Shown here piece after piece: positions 1 through 8,802 of a DNA stretch of 64,000 nucleotides. Location: the NCBI RefSeq assembly GCF_037969875.1, contig NZ_CP150218.1, positions 2,418,001 to 2,482,000 of the forward strand. Reading direction: 5' to 3'. This DNA is from Paenibacillus sp. FSL R7-0337. Lineage in GTDB: Bacteria; Bacillota; Bacilli; Paenibacillales; Paenibacillaceae. Under the pieces are notes generated by a model. The model saw only the letters and a program-made list of their open reading frames with translations, made no database searches and was not told where the DNA came from. Made by a program: the position numbers and the translations under genes. Positions within the stretch are counted from its first letter, which is position 1; each line of letters begins with the position of its first letter.

Positions 1-43
1 TTATATAGGCGCCAGCCTTTTCGGTTAATTGCTCTATGCCCAT
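1..43 (-). CDS. Possible start of a gene running off the left edge
   Basis: On the minus strand an ATG at 43 opens a frame reading MGIEQLTEKAGAYI to the window edge. The only purine-rich stretch upstream (GAAGGGAAA) lies rather far from this ATG, so the start is not secure. Fourteen codons are too few to assign a family. It could also be non-coding. Confidence 0.25.
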   Translation of the reverse strand, partial: MGIEQLTEKAGAYI

Positions 44-77
44 TCTCGTCGTATCCGTTTCCCTTCTATAATAAAAT

Positions 78-108
78 GAACCTGCAAGCATGCAGAATTT
101 GCAGGTTC
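78..108. repeat. 10-bp inverted repeat (hairpin)
   Basis: GAACCTGCAA at 78-87 is complementary to TTGCAGGTTC at 99-108, with an 11-base loop. On the minus strand the stem is followed by a moderately T-rich stretch (CATTTTATT), so it could be a weak terminator or an operator ahead of the leftward reading frame. Confidence 0.5.
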
Positions 109-148
109 CATACGTTCCCGGCTGCATTACGCTCAGGTTAAAGTTGTC

Positions 149-356
149 TATAATTATGACGCTTACGAGGGATTCCGTCAACACTTGCCATAGCGTGGTA
201 TTCTTGTCAGGGAAAGGGTCAAGAAAAGACAATTTTGTGGCACGGGTAAAAATGTTGTTGTAAAAAACCGCTGTTCTATTTAATCTAGTAAAGGCGGTTT
301 TTTATAAAGATAAGAATTGTCAAATCAAATTAGATCAGAAAGAGAAGTGAACTCCA
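149..356 (+). promoter_or_regulatory. uraA promoter and long untranslated leader
   Basis: A perfect -10 TATAAT lies at 149-154 with no good -35. The transcript would carry about 195 untranslated bases before the uraA start, ending in a hairpin/T-tract at 262-303. A smaller stem (TTCTTG/CAAGAA) can form around 210-235. Long leaders with a terminator are usual for attenuated pyrimidine or purine transport genes. I looked for the PyrR-binding consensus and for the purine, ykkC-type and other common riboswitch cores and could not match any convincingly, so the class is left open. Confidence 0.45.
262..303 (+). terminator. Attenuator-like intrinsic terminator in the uraA leader
   Basis: AAAAAACCGC (262-271) pairs perfectly with GCGGTTTTTT (294-303) around a 22-base loop. 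It lies 53 bases before the uraA start and in the same direction, so it would stop leader transcripts unless an antiterminator forms. It could instead be a bidirectional terminator for something upstream. Confidence 0.6.
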
Positions 357-1667
357 TTGCAACGCGAAATTCAAATTAACGAAAGACTCCCTTGGGGCCC
401 GGGCTTCCTCCTGAGTCTTCAGCATCTGTTCGCCATGTTCGGCAGCACCGTGCTTGTTCCCAACCTGTTCGGGGTAGATCCCGGCATGATCCTGCTGATG
501 AACGGTATCGGCACCTTGCTATACATTCTGATCTGCCGCGGCAAAATCCCCGCCTATTTGGGTTCAAGCTTTGCCTTCATCTCTCCGGTACTGCTTGTGC
601 TGAAAGAGCATGCCGGCGATCATGAGCGCGGATATTCGCTTGCACTGGGCGCTTTTATCGTGACTGGTGTTATATTCATTCTTGTGGCCTTAATTGTACG
701 TTATGCTGGTACCGGCTGGATTGATATTGTATTCCCTCCTGCAGTCATGGGAGCGATAGTTGCCACGATCGGACTGGAGCTTGTGCCTGTAGCCGCACGG
801 ATGGCCGGACTGATTGCTCCTGATGGTGTGGCCACCGCCGACTGGACGCCTGACGGCAAAGCGATTTCCCTGTCGCTCGTCACGCTTGGTGTTACCGTGC
901 TCGGCTCCGTGCTGTTCCGCGGCTTCCCCAAAATCATTCATATCCTCATCGGTATTGTTACCGGTTATGTACTCGCTTATATCTTGGGTGAGGTGAATAC
1001 CGGTGCCATCTCTCAAGCAAGCTTCCTCTCGCATCCCACGATCATCACCCCATCCTTCAATTGGCAGGTCATTCTGACTATTATTCCTGTATCACTTGTG
1101 GTCATTGTAGAGCATATCGGCCATTTGCTGGTTACCAGCAATATTGTCGGCAAGGACCTCACCAAGGACCCGGGACTGGACCGCTCATTGATGGGTAACG
1201 GGATATCAACTGTTCTCTCCGGGTTCCTGGGATCTACGCCTAATACCACTTATGGTGAGAATATCGGCGTAATGGCTCTGACCAAGGTGTACTCGGTATA
1301 TGTTATCGCGGGAGCTGCTGTAATCGCCATTGTGTTGTCGTTCTCCGGAACGTTCTCCTCGGTTATTGCCAACATTCCGCTGCCGGTCATGGGCGGTGTA
1401 TCCCTGCTGCTGTTCGGGGTTATTGCGGCGTCAGGCCTGCGTATCTTCGTGGAACAGAAAGTCGATTTCTCCAAAGCCACCAACATGATTCTTGCTACGC
1501 TCGTCCTGGTTGTCGGCATCAGCGGCATCTCGCTGAAGCTCGGCGGTGTAGAGCTGAAAGGGATGGCACTGGCGACTATCGTCGGTATGGTCCTTGCCCT
1601 GCTCTTCAAGCTGATCGAGGTACTGGGCCTGTCCAATGAACAGGAAGCTGACAAATCGGCACATTAA
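357..1667 (+). CDS. uraA: Uracil permease, NCS2 family
   Basis: A 436-residue integral membrane symporter that imports uracil with protons for pyrimidine salvage. It aligns by eye with E. coli UraA nearly end to end: the early QHLFAMFGSTVLVP block, the GKIPAYLGSSFAFISP loop, the E252 of VEHIGHL and the E301 of TTYGENIG (the family's two substrate-binding glutamates), and the late ELKGMALATIVG block. About a dozen or more hydrophobic spans are visible, as in the 14-TM NCS2 fold. The start is TTG, preceded by AGAGAAGTGA. It is transcribed alone toward the convergent apt gene. A purine permease is less likely given the UraA-specific motifs. Confidence 0.93.
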   Translation: MQREIQINERLPWGPGFLLSLQHLFAMFGSTVLVPNLFGVDPGMILLMNGIGTLLYILICRGKIPAYLGSSFAFISPVLLVLKEHAGDHERGYSLALGAFIVTGVIFILVALIVRYAGTGWIDIVFPPAVMGAIVATIGLELVPVAARMAGLIAPDGVATADWTPDGKAISLSLVTLGVTVLGSVLFRGFPKIIHILIGIVTGYVLAYILGEVNTGAISQASFLSHPTIITPSFNWQVILTIIPVSLVVIVEHIGHLLVTSNIVGKDLTKDPGLDRSLMGNGISTVLSGFLGSTPNTTYGENIGVMALTKVYSVYVIAGAAVIAIVLSFSGTFSSVIANIPLPVMGGVSLLLFGVIAASGLRIFVEQKVDFSKATNMILATLVLVVGISGISLKLGGVELKGMALATIVGMVLALLFKLIEVLGLSNEQEADKSAH

Positions 1668-1710
1668 GTACCTCTCAACTGTTATTGTCCACCCAATTCA
1701 ACCTATAACA

Positions 1711-1815
1711 AGTGAAAACGGCCTTGCCGTCCTTTTAATGGACGATACCGTTTCAGCGAGAAATAGAAGGATAATTTATCGTGTGCAACATATAAATGCT
1801 TATATTTCAAAAAAA
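1711..1815. repeat. Dispersed 105-bp intergenic repeat, copy A
   Basis: This stretch matches 12774-12878 base for base without gaps, with 11 differences in 105. It contains nested complementary arms (ACGG and GTCC with their partners GGAC and CCGT), then a conserved core around TTTCAGCGAGAAATAGAAGG, then an AT-rich tail ending in seven As. In both places the A run leads directly into an intrinsic terminator between convergent genes. It has no plausible reading frame. Confidence 0.85.
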
Positions 1816-1850
1816 GCGGACTGCTGTCTTCATTCGACAGCAGTCCGCTT
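1814..1850 (-). terminator. Terminator after apt (bidirectional)
   Basis: A 15-bp perfect stem (1814-1828 with 1836-1850) and a 7-base loop. On the minus strand it is followed by a run of seven Ts, ideal for ending the apt-side operon. On the plus strand a weaker T-rich tail could serve uraA. Confidence 0.9.
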
Positions 1851-1884
1851 TATATTTCCCGGGAAAAGTTGCCGGGTACAAGGA

Positions 1885-2406
1885 TTAATCCTCGTAAGTC
1901 AACAAGGTAACAACTTCAATATTCGTCAGCTTGTCCCGTCCGGACAGGGCTGTCAATTCGATCAGGAATGCAGCGCCGACCACCTGGCCGCCAAGCTGCT
2001 CCACCAGGTTAACAGAGGTAGCAATCGTCCCGCCTGTAGCCAGCAGATCATCTGCAATCAGCACCTTCTGGCCGGGCTTGATCGCATCGGTATGCACAGC
2101 GAGGGTATCCTTGCCGTATTCCAGATCATAGCCTACTTCGATTGTCTCATAAGGGAGCTTGCCGCTTTTGCGTATAGGCACGAAGCCTACCCCGAGCGCG
2201 TAAGCCAGTGGTGCGCCTACTACAAAGCCGCGCGCCTCCGGTCCGGCAATGACGTCGATCTCCAGGTGGGCCACCAGAGCCTTAAGCTCATCGATGGCTG
2301 CACGGTACGCAGCGCCGTCCTTGAGCAGTGTAGTAATATCTTTGAAGCTGATTCCCGCCTGGGGGAAATCCGGAATTACGCGAATATTGTCTTTGAAATC
2401 CAACAT
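1885..2406 (-). CDS. apt: Adenine phosphoribosyltransferase
   Basis: Cytoplasmic purine salvage enzyme making AMP and pyrophosphate from adenine and PRPP. The PRPP-binding signature [13 protein letters not shown] sits near residue 115, and the N-terminal [14 protein letters not shown] and AGPEARGF blocks are typical. At 173 residues it matches the family's 170-175. Three ATGs follow in tandem; the third (2406) has the best spacing from AGGAG, so the two upstream Met codons are probably not used. It lies 26 bases after recJ on the same strand. In Bacillus subtilis relA follows apt; here the convergent uraA does. Confidence 0.95.
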   Translation of the reverse strand: MLDFKDNIRVIPDFPQAGISFKDITTLLKDGAAYRAAIDELKALVAHLEIDVIAGPEARGFVVGAPLAYALGVGFVPIRKSGKLPYETIEVGYDLEYGKDTLAVHTDAIKPGQKVLIADDLLATGGTIATSVNLVEQLGGQVVGAAFLIELTALSGRDKLTNIEVVTLLTYED

Positions 2407-2432
2407 CATCATCTCCTAAAAGTAAGCGGGAA

Positions 2433-4847
2433 TCACCCCGCTGAAGTTACTTGAACCAATGACCGTGACAGCATAAACTCCTGCAATTCACTGCGGCTGC
2501 CTTCCATGAAATACTGCTCCATCTCCGCCGTCTTGCCCAGTCTGACGAAATGCTCTGATGAGCTCAGACTCTTGGCGGCAGGCTGCGGGACAAAGGTGAT
2601 TGTGCCGCCGCTGCGCTCAATGAAGTCAAGCTCATCGAACACATCCAGCATTCTGCTCACCATACGCACACCAAGCGCCGACTGGCGGCTAAGCCGCAGC
2701 AGCACTTCATGCTCAGGAGTTGGAGATGCAGCGATTGCGGCGATCCATTTATATAACGATTTGAAATGATCACGGGTCGGCACCTGCAGCCGGTCACGCC
2801 CGTCACGGATCGAATGCAGCAGGGCAATGTTCTCCGCCCGGGGAAAAGCAGTGAACAGCGCTTCCAGCTGTTCCGGGGACTCGGGCATATCCAGCACACA
2901 GAGCAGCGACAGTCCCTCTTCATCATGCGCGCCTTCCGGCTGATGTACAGCAGAGATCCCGGCAGACTCATCGTATACCCAGAGGGACATGCCCTTAAGA
3001 TCACGCAGCGGCGTCGTCCGGCTGTTCTGGAAGACCGCAGCACTCCGGCCCGGATTGCTGCCGCTATAGGTGCGGAGCAGCTCCTGAATATGCGCTGCCT
3101 GCTTGACAGCATCAGCTGCGCCGCGCAGATCGAACAGCTGCGCCTTCGGCACCGCCAGATCCTGCAGCATCAGCTGGGGCTTGCGCGAGCCGTTCCATTC
3201 ATTGACGGACAGCTCTGCCAATACATCCACGACTGTTCCGTCCGGAAGCAGCTCTGCCAGCGGACCCTTGCCGAAGGCTACAGCTTCAATCGTCAGCTTG
3301 TCCTGCTGGAGCACAAGCTTCAGGTGCTTGCCCTCCTGGCCCATCTTCCGGGTCTCCTTCACAACCGCTTCGCGCAGAATGAATCTCGGCAGCGGATTGG
3401 CCATGCCAAACGGGGCAAGCCGCTCCAGCTCCAGCGCAGCCTGGAGGGTCAGATCGGCAATGGAGACCTCGCCGTCCGCAGCTGTAACAGCTACGAAGTC
3501 CTCCGGTTTCAGAATAGACGCAGCATAGCTGTTCAGCGCCGCATCGAAGGCTTCCAGCTTATCCTGCGGCAGACTCATCCCCGCCGCAGCCGGATGTCCT
3601 CCGAAGTGGTCCATCAGTCCGGCGCATGAGGATAAGGCTGCATAGATATCCAGGCCCGGAATAGAGCGGGCAGAGCCCTTGCACATCCCGGTCTCCGGAT
3701 GAATGTCCAGAATAATGACCGGACGGTAATACCGCTCCAGCAGCTTGGAGGCCACAATGCCGACTACGCCGACATTCCAGCCCTGGTCCGCCAGCACAAT
3801 AATATCCGGCAGTCCGCTCCGGCTGATTCTCTCCTCCAGCTTGGCGGTGGCTTCAGTGACAATTCGCTCCACAACCAGCTGGCGTTCCTTGTTCAGCAGA
3901 TCCAGCTCACCGGCAAATTGCTCAGCTTCTGCCGAATCTTCCGTGGTCAGCAGTGTAACCGCCCGGCCAGCATGATCCAGTCTTCCGCTGGCATTAATAC
4001 GCGGAGCCATCCCGAAGGCGATATTCACCGCACTGACGGTGTTCATCGCAATACCGCTCACCGAGAGCAGCGCTCGGATGCCCGGGAAGGATGAATTCCG
4101 CATGCTGCTGAGGCCTCTGCGCACCAGACTGCGGTTCTCGCCCAGCAGCGGCATCAGGTCAGCTACGGTGCCGATGGCGGCAATCTCACACCATTCCTCC
4201 GGCACTTCGCTGCCCAGGAGCGCTTCAGCCAGTTTGTAAGCCACCCCCACTCCGGCCAGACCCTTGAACGGATACGGGCAGTCCGGCAGCTTCGGGTTAA
4301 TCAGGGCATACGCCTCCGGCAGCAGCTCCGGCGGCTCATGATGGTCCGTGACAATAACATCAATGCCCAGCTCCGAGGCATAGGCAATCTGATGATAGGC
4401 ACTGATACCAGTATCAACCGTAATGACGAGAGATACACCCTGCTGGACCGCCCAGTCCAGCGCATGATTATGCAGTCCATAGCCTTCATTGGACCGATGG
4501 GGAATATAAATGTCAAAGGAGGCGCCGAGATGACGCAGCAGGTAGATCATCAGCGCTGTGCTGGATACCCCGTCTGCGTCATAATCACCGTACACCAGAA
4601 TATGCTCTTCCTCCTGCAGTGCCTTCTGTATCCGTGGCACCGCTTCAGCCATTCCTTTGAGCAGGAATGGATCATGTCTATCTTCCGCTCCTGAATCCAT
4701 GAATACGCGCGCCTTGTCAGCGGTATCCATACCTCTTTGCACCAGCAGTGAAGAAAGGAGCGGAGAAATAGAAAGGCTCCGGGCCAGTTCCTGAATACGC
4801 TCGGAATCGGCTGCCGGAGATTGCCAGCTTGTTTTTGAATGAAGCAA
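2433..4847 (-). CDS. recJ: Single-stranded-DNA-specific exonuclease RecJ
   Basis: A 5'-3' exonuclease on single-stranded DNA acting in recombination, mismatch and base-excision repair. The DHH-phosphoesterase metal ligands are visible: GDYDADG at 87-93, VDTG with D145, and DHH at 168-170. The DHHA1 domain follows with GGHPAAAGM near residue 415, then an OB-fold region and a C-terminal extension. At 804 residues it has the long Firmicute form (E. coli RecJ is about 577). The start is TTG at 4847, a few bases after AAAGGTGAG. It lies between the CDF transporter (29-bp gap) and apt (26-bp gap), so the three are probably cotranscribed. Confidence 0.96.
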   Translation of the reverse strand: MLHSKTSWQSPAADSERIQELARSLSISPLLSSLLVQRGMDTADKARVFMDSGAEDRHDPFLLKGMAEAVPRIQKALQEEEHILVYGDYDADGVSSTALMIYLLRHLGASFDIYIPHRSNEGYGLHNHALDWAVQQGVSLVITVDTGISAYHQIAYASELGIDVIVTDHHEPPELLPEAYALINPKLPDCPYPFKGLAGVGVAYKLAEALLGSEVPEEWCEIAAIGTVADLMPLLGENRSLVRRGLSSMRNSSFPGIRALLSVSGIAMNTVSAVNIAFGMAPRINASGRLDHAGRAVTLLTTEDSAEAEQFAGELDLLNKERQLVVERIVTEATAKLEERISRSGLPDIIVLADQGWNVGVVGIVASKLLERYYRPVIILDIHPETGMCKGSARSIPGLDIYAALSSCAGLMDHFGGHPAAAGMSLPQDKLEAFDAALNSYAASILKPEDFVAVTAADGEVSIADLTLQAALELERLAPFGMANPLPRFILREAVVKETRKMGQEGKHLKLVLQQDKLTIEAVAFGKGPLAELLPDGTVVDVLAELSVNEWNGSRKPQLMLQDLAVPKAQLFDLRGAADAVKQAAHIQELLRTYSGSNPGRSAAVFQNSRTTPLRDLKGMSLWVYDESAGISAVHQPEGAHDEEGLSLLCVLDMPESPEQLEALFTAFPRAENIALLHSIRDGRDRLQVPTRDHFKSLYKWIAAIAASPTPEHEVLLRLSRQSALGVRMVSRMLDVFDELDFIERSGGTITFVPQPAAKSLSSSEHFVRLGKTAEMEQYFMEGSRSELQEFMLSRSLVQVTSAG

Positions 4848-4876
4848 TACAGCTCACCTTTCTCTCACCTTGCAGA

Positions 4877-5842
4877 CTACTGAAGCAGCGTGGGAATATC
4901 GTTGTCCACGAGCTCGTGATTGCTTTTATAAGGATAACCCGGATCATACGGCACAACATCCATATGAACCTCACCAACATGAACGAACCGGTGCTGAAGC
5001 AGCTTCCTTGCACATTCCGAAATATCCTGTGCTTCCATCACGCTGATCCGCGGATTCACACTAATCTTTACATGCAGATTCACATAGTCGCCTTCCTCCA
5101 GCGCCCGGAGCTGCTCCACCCGGATGACTCCGTGTACCCGCTGAACCGTCTCGATGAAGCTGGCTGCTTCCTCGGAAGGAAGCTCCTGAATCTTCTTGCT
5201 GTACACAGAGGAAGCAATTAATGAATAGCCTTTGTGGAGAATCAGACATCCGGTCAGCAGAGCTGCAATGGGGTCCATGTAGAGCAGAGGATGCCAGTTC
5301 AAGTATCCTCCAGTTATGGCCAGGGCAATTCCGATAAATACAGTTATAGACGTATAGAGGCTGAACCGGTGGCTATCGGCATAAGCTGCATGACTGCCGT
5401 CACCCTTTTTTTTGAAATAACGGTACTGGTATTGAAATACCGCCTCTTTGAACACAATGCACAGCAGGACAGCAACAAGCGCTGACTCCTCCGGTGCCGA
5501 CAGATGTCCCCTTGTCAAATCACGGATAGCCGAGAAAGCAACCTGCAGCCCGCCCATAATAATCAGCACAGAGAAAAGAATAGCCGCCATGGGCTCCTTG
5601 CTTCCTTGTACAGTGCGGCCACGTTCGGCTGCGCCTGCAGTCTTGTGACTCTGCTTCAGGTTCCACGGAATCACCCCCGCCAGTCTGGCAGCGGCATCTG
5701 CTCCCGAATAAATTGCATCCCCCAACAATGCTTTGCTGCCTGACAGATAACCGATACTTCCCTTGGCTACAGCAAGCAGAACATCACTAAGGATTCCGGT
5801 CCAGGCAACAGTTTGTTTCCGGGGTAATGGTTTGTCATTCAT
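4877..5842 (-). CDS. Cation diffusion facilitator (CDF) family transporter
   Basis: A 321-residue inner-membrane divalent-cation/proton antiporter, probably exporting zinc, iron or manganese. It has four or five visible hydrophobic spans, the TM2 metal motif as GDAIYSGAD (D42 and D49 in this numbering), a matching DPIAALLTG in TM5, and a cytoplasmic C-terminal domain with HVGEVHMDV. The ATG at 5842 has a strong AAGGAGG upstream; the open frame reaches 18 codons further without a better start. The metal cannot be told from sequence alone. It is the first gene of the likely CDF-recJ-apt unit. Confidence 0.88.
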   Translation of the reverse strand: MNDKPLPRKQTVAWTGILSDVLLAVAKGSIGYLSGSKALLGDAIYSGADAAARLAGVIPWNLKQSHKTAGAAERGRTVQGSKEPMAAILFSVLIIMGGLQVAFSAIRDLTRGHLSAPEESALVAVLLCIVFKEAVFQYQYRYFKKKGDGSHAAYADSHRFSLYTSITVFIGIALAITGGYLNWHPLLYMDPIAALLTGCLILHKGYSLIASSVYSKKIQELPSEEAASFIETVQRVHGVIRVEQLRALEEGDYVNLHVKISVNPRISVMEAQDISECARKLLQHRFVHVGEVHMDVVPYDPGYPYKSNHELVDNDIPTLLQ

Positions 5843-5916
5843 AACGAGGCCCTCCTTACCACTAGCAGGTAAACTCATGATGATGAAATCAAGCAAGACG
5901 CCCTAACCCGAAGATT

Positions 5917-5947
5917 CCGAAAAGCCGCGTCGCTACAGACGCGGCTT
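5917..5947 (-). terminator. Terminator after secF
   Basis: AAGCCGCGTC (5922-5931) pairs with GACGCGGCTT (5938-5947) over a 6-base loop and is followed on the minus strand by TTTTC. It separates secDF from the CDF-recJ-apt unit. Confidence 0.8.
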
Positions 5948-5963
5948 ACAGAACAAGCGGGTG

Positions 5964-6869
5964 TTAGACTTTGGCCGGGGTCTTAGCCGGCTTCTGGCGC
6001 TTCTTCAGGAGCAGCCAGAGCGGACTTGCGATGAAGATCGATGAATAGGCTCCGAAGAGCAGACCGATAACCATGGCCAGCGAGAACATGCGGATCGACT
6101 CGCCGCCCATAATCAGCAGGAAGAACGCGGCGATAAATACGGTGAAGGCTGTATAAAGAGAACGCATGAGTGTCTGCATTACACTTTTGTTAACCAGGTG
6201 CTTCAGGTCCTCATACGACTTCTGTTTACCGAAGCGCAGATTCTCGCGTATCCGGTCAAAGATAACGATCGTATCGTTAATCGAGTAACCGATAATGGTC
6301 AGCACCGCGACAATGAAGGTAATGTCAACCTCCAGACGGAAGATCGAGAAGATCGCCACTACCATGAATGCGTCATGGAGCAGCGCCACAATGGAAGCCA
6401 ACGCGAAACGCCATTCAAACCGGATACTAACATAAATGATAATCCCGATACTGGCAAGCAGCACAGAATAAATCGCATTCCGGGCCAGCTCCTTGGCCAT
6501 TTCGGTATCTACGGTGTTGATCTCAAAAGACGCCTTCTCATCAATCTTGTTGATTGACTTCTTGAGGGTCTCGCTCTGTGTATCACTCAGCTCTTGATCA
6601 TAACGGATGTTGACCCGCTTGTCGCCGATGGTAATCGTCGGCTCATGCCCAATGCCTGCATCCTTTAGAGCCGGCTGAAGCTCAGCCAGCGTGACACTCT
6701 TCGAGAGCGACACGTCCACATTGGAACCAGCCTTGAAGTCAACGCTGTAATTCAGGCCGAAGGTCGCCAGAAAGATCAGACCAGCTACAGTAATGGCGAT
6801 CGAGAAGATATAGAAAAATTTACTTAAATGTACGAAGTCAAGCTCTTTCTTAAAGCGCACTGATGTCAC
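5964..6869 (-). CDS. secF: Protein translocase subunit SecF
   Basis: Membrane component of the SecDF complex, which uses the proton gradient to aid late steps of Sec-dependent export. Six hydrophobic spans are visible. The first is followed by the extracytoplasmic P1-like segment beginning NYSVDFKAGS; the signature GYSINDTIVIFDRIREN lies near residue 190. Here SecD and SecF are separate genes, whereas B. subtilis has one fused protein. The secF start overlaps the secD end by 20 bases, which suggests translational coupling. GTG at 6869 is very close to GGAG; GTG at 6860 is better spaced, so the product may be three residues shorter. Confidence 0.95.
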   Translation of the reverse strand: MTSVRFKKELDFVHLSKFFYIFSIAITVAGLIFLATFGLNYSVDFKAGSNVDVSLSKSVTLAELQPALKDAGIGHEPTITIGDKRVNIRYDQELSDTQSETLKKSINKIDEKASFEINTVDTEMAKELARNAIYSVLLASIGIIIYVSIRFEWRFALASIVALLHDAFMVVAIFSIFRLEVDITFIVAVLTIIGYSINDTIVIFDRIRENLRFGKQKSYEDLKHLVNKSVMQTLMRSLYTAFTVFIAAFFLLIMGGESIRMFSLAMVIGLLFGAYSSIFIASPLWLLLKKRQKPAKTPAKV

Positions 6870-8103
6870 TCTCCTTTACCCCAAATTGCTTCGGCTTCTT
6901 GAGTGCGCCGGCTTTAACCAGCACAGTCAGCATCCAGTGGGCAAAATAAAGGTTTGTTACGATACTTAGTACAATTTCCACGATCAGAATCAGTGCGAAG
7001 CCTTTGACCGCACCAGTACCGAAGGCGAACATGACAGCCGCTACGATAATAGTGGTTACATTCGCATCCATAACTGTACGGAAGGAGGTCTTGTTCCCTG
7101 CTTTGACGGAAGACATAATGCCCTTCCCGCTGCGCATCTCTTCCCTGATCCGTTCATTGGTAATGATATTGGCATCGACGGCCATCCCTATACCGAGAAT
7201 GAACGCGGCGATCCCAGGAAGGGTCAGCGTAAAGTCCGCCAGGACAAATACCAGAATCAGCAGCCAGGTGTGCAGGATCAGCGCGAAGCTGGCCAGTACG
7301 CCCGGAAGACGGTACATAAGCAGCATGAAGATCAAAATAATTACAGAACCGACAATACCGGCTCTGACAGTCTCATCCAGGGATTGCTTACCCAGTGTAG
7401 CCCCTACGCTCTGGGAATATTTCTCTGTCAGCTTCAGCGGTAACGCACCGAGGTTGATCGTATCGGCAATCTCACGGGCTTCATCCAGTGTATATCCCCC
7501 GGAGATCGAAGCCTTACCATCGGTCAGCACAGCTCGTACCGTCGGAGGCGCAGATAACAGGTTCTCATCCAGATAGATAGCAAGTTCCTTACCCAGCAGA
7601 CGCTCGGTAATCTCTGCGAATTTCTTCTTGTCTTTGATCGAGATGCTGATTTCGGGACGGTTCAGACTGTCGCGTTGAACCTCTGCCGCACCTTCCACGA
7701 AGTCACTGCCTACAAGCTCAATCTTACTGAATACTCCGGGAGCATCCCCTTCCTTGGCACTGCGGAAGGTGAGAACTGCGGGTTCTTTCATTTTCTTGCG
7801 GACCTCTGCTTCGTCGGTAACACCTGCGATCTTCAGACGGATGCGGTCTGTACCTTCGGTGGTCACCTCAGGCTCGCTGGTTCCGAGTGCATTCGCCCGC
7901 TTCTCCAGGCTCTCTGCAGTCTTCTGCAGCGAAGCGCGGGTCAGAGTTCCTCCCGTATCCATTGGCTCGGCGTGGTACAGAATTTCGAATCCGCCCTTAA
8001 GGTCAAGACCCAGACGGACTCTGTCCAGCAGCCCGGGAGTAGTAAATACCATGACGCCGGTTAGAACGACCACGGTAATGATAAAGCTCATCATTCTCTT
8101 CAT
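6850..8103 (-). CDS. secD: Protein translocase subunit SecD
   Basis: Partner of SecF, 417 residues. After one N-terminal membrane span come the LGLDLKGG motif (31-38), the large extracytoplasmic P1 domain with IRLKIAGV and the GALPLKL box, then five membrane spans with AVDANIITNERIREE, the family's proton-relay region. It is shorter than E. coli SecD (about 615), as is usual in Gram-positives. The start is the ATG at 8103 and the downstream overlap with secF is tight. A short hairpin (8163-8188, ACCGTCA/TGACGGT) lies in its upstream region. Confidence 0.95.
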   Translation of the reverse strand: MKRMMSFIITVVVLTGVMVFTTPGLLDRVRLGLDLKGGFEILYHAEPMDTGGTLTRASLQKTAESLEKRANALGTSEPEVTTEGTDRIRLKIAGVTDEAEVRKKMKEPAVLTFRSAKEGDAPGVFSKIELVGSDFVEGAAEVQRDSLNRPEISISIKDKKKFAEITERLLGKELAIYLDENLLSAPPTVRAVLTDGKASISGGYTLDEAREIADTINLGALPLKLTEKYSQSVGATLGKQSLDETVRAGIVGSVIILIFMLLMYRLPGVLASFALILHTWLLILVFVLADFTLTLPGIAAFILGIGMAVDANIITNERIREEMRSGKGIMSSVKAGNKTSFRTVMDANVTTIIVAAVMFAFGTGAVKGFALILIVEIVLSIVTNLYFAHWMLTVLVKAGALKKPKQFGVKESDISAL

Positions 8104-8336
8104 GCTCTAGCTAGTTCCCCTTTCATTACTTCAATATTCCTATTATAGCTACGTGCGAAATGACCGTCAATTCATAAGGAATGACGGTGTCTTGATTCAC
8201 ACAAAGAAACGGCAGGTTCTGCTGCACAGCGAGGATACCTCCGTTTGATAGGACAAGTCTGAACACTCTGTACTTACTTTACTGCTTCGCGTACCCGTTT
8301 GCAAAAGAAAATCGTTCCTTTTGACAAATCCCCCCG

Positions 8337-8588
8337 TTAATTCAATCCCCGGTAGGCCGCCAAGGTCAGATAAGTCATATAACTGCCTGACTTGAGCGAA
8401 TAGATGTCATTGACCAGCCTGTGCAGGGGAGGTCTTCCCTCCTTGGCATAATTGCGGCTGATACAATCCCAAATATCCTTACCGGTCACATATTCATAGC
8501 CGAGGAGCCGGAATTCCTCCGCTTTGCTGATGCACATGGCTTCGATATCTTCACTAAGCTCGTCATATCTCCATTGTTCCGATTCCAC
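8337..8588 (-). CDS. comN: ComN-like post-transcriptional regulator
   Basis: A small acidic cytoplasmic protein of 83 residues resembling B. subtilis ComN (YrzD), which affects comE mRNA and interacts with DivIVA. Recognition rests on WRYDELSEDIEAMC, GYEYVTGKDIW and the C-terminal VNDIYSLKSGSYM, plus its place between secDF and spoVB as in B. subtilis. The start is GTG at 8588, seven bases after GGAGGTG; the open frame extends nine codons further upstream without its own ribosome site. Its role here is by homology only. Confidence 0.8.
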   Translation of the reverse strand: MESEQWRYDELSEDIEAMCISKAEEFRLLGYEYVTGKDIWDCISRNYAKEGRPPLHRLVNDIYSLKSGSYMTYLTLAAYRGLN

Positions 8589-8633
8589 GTGCAGGCACCT
8601 CCAAAGATTCCTCAATTACGTATGCTCAGTGCT

Positions 8634-8660
8634 ACGTATTCGACCCTGCGCTCATACTTT
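8634..8660 (+). promoter_or_regulatory. Possible sporulation sigma-E promoter for spoVB
   Basis: CATACTTT at 8653-8660 fits the sigma-E -10 consensus CATANNNT, with a loosely matching ACGTATT at 8634-8640. The spacer is 12 bases, slightly short. spoVB is in the sigma-E regulon in B. subtilis, which makes this plausible but unproven. Confidence 0.3.
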
Positions 8661-8802
8661 CCTGCTTTCAGTCAAAAAACTTGTCTATGGAATGCTTGTC
8701 ATGGAGTAGGCCTGTACTGGCATATCCTTATACAAGCCTGGCTTGATTATGGCGGTAATTCACCTGCAGTTTCATCTCATATGTAGGAAGAAGGAGTGCC
8801 CT

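Noticed and set aside
149..310. PyrR site or guanine/PRPP/guanidine riboswitch before uraA
   Set aside because: Partial resemblances such as GGGATTCCG and GCACGGGT were seen but the required conserved cores are not complete, so no class is claimed.
1636..2454. 272-codon frame antisense to apt
   Set aside because: Overlaps the repeat, the terminator and apt; no recognisable protein.
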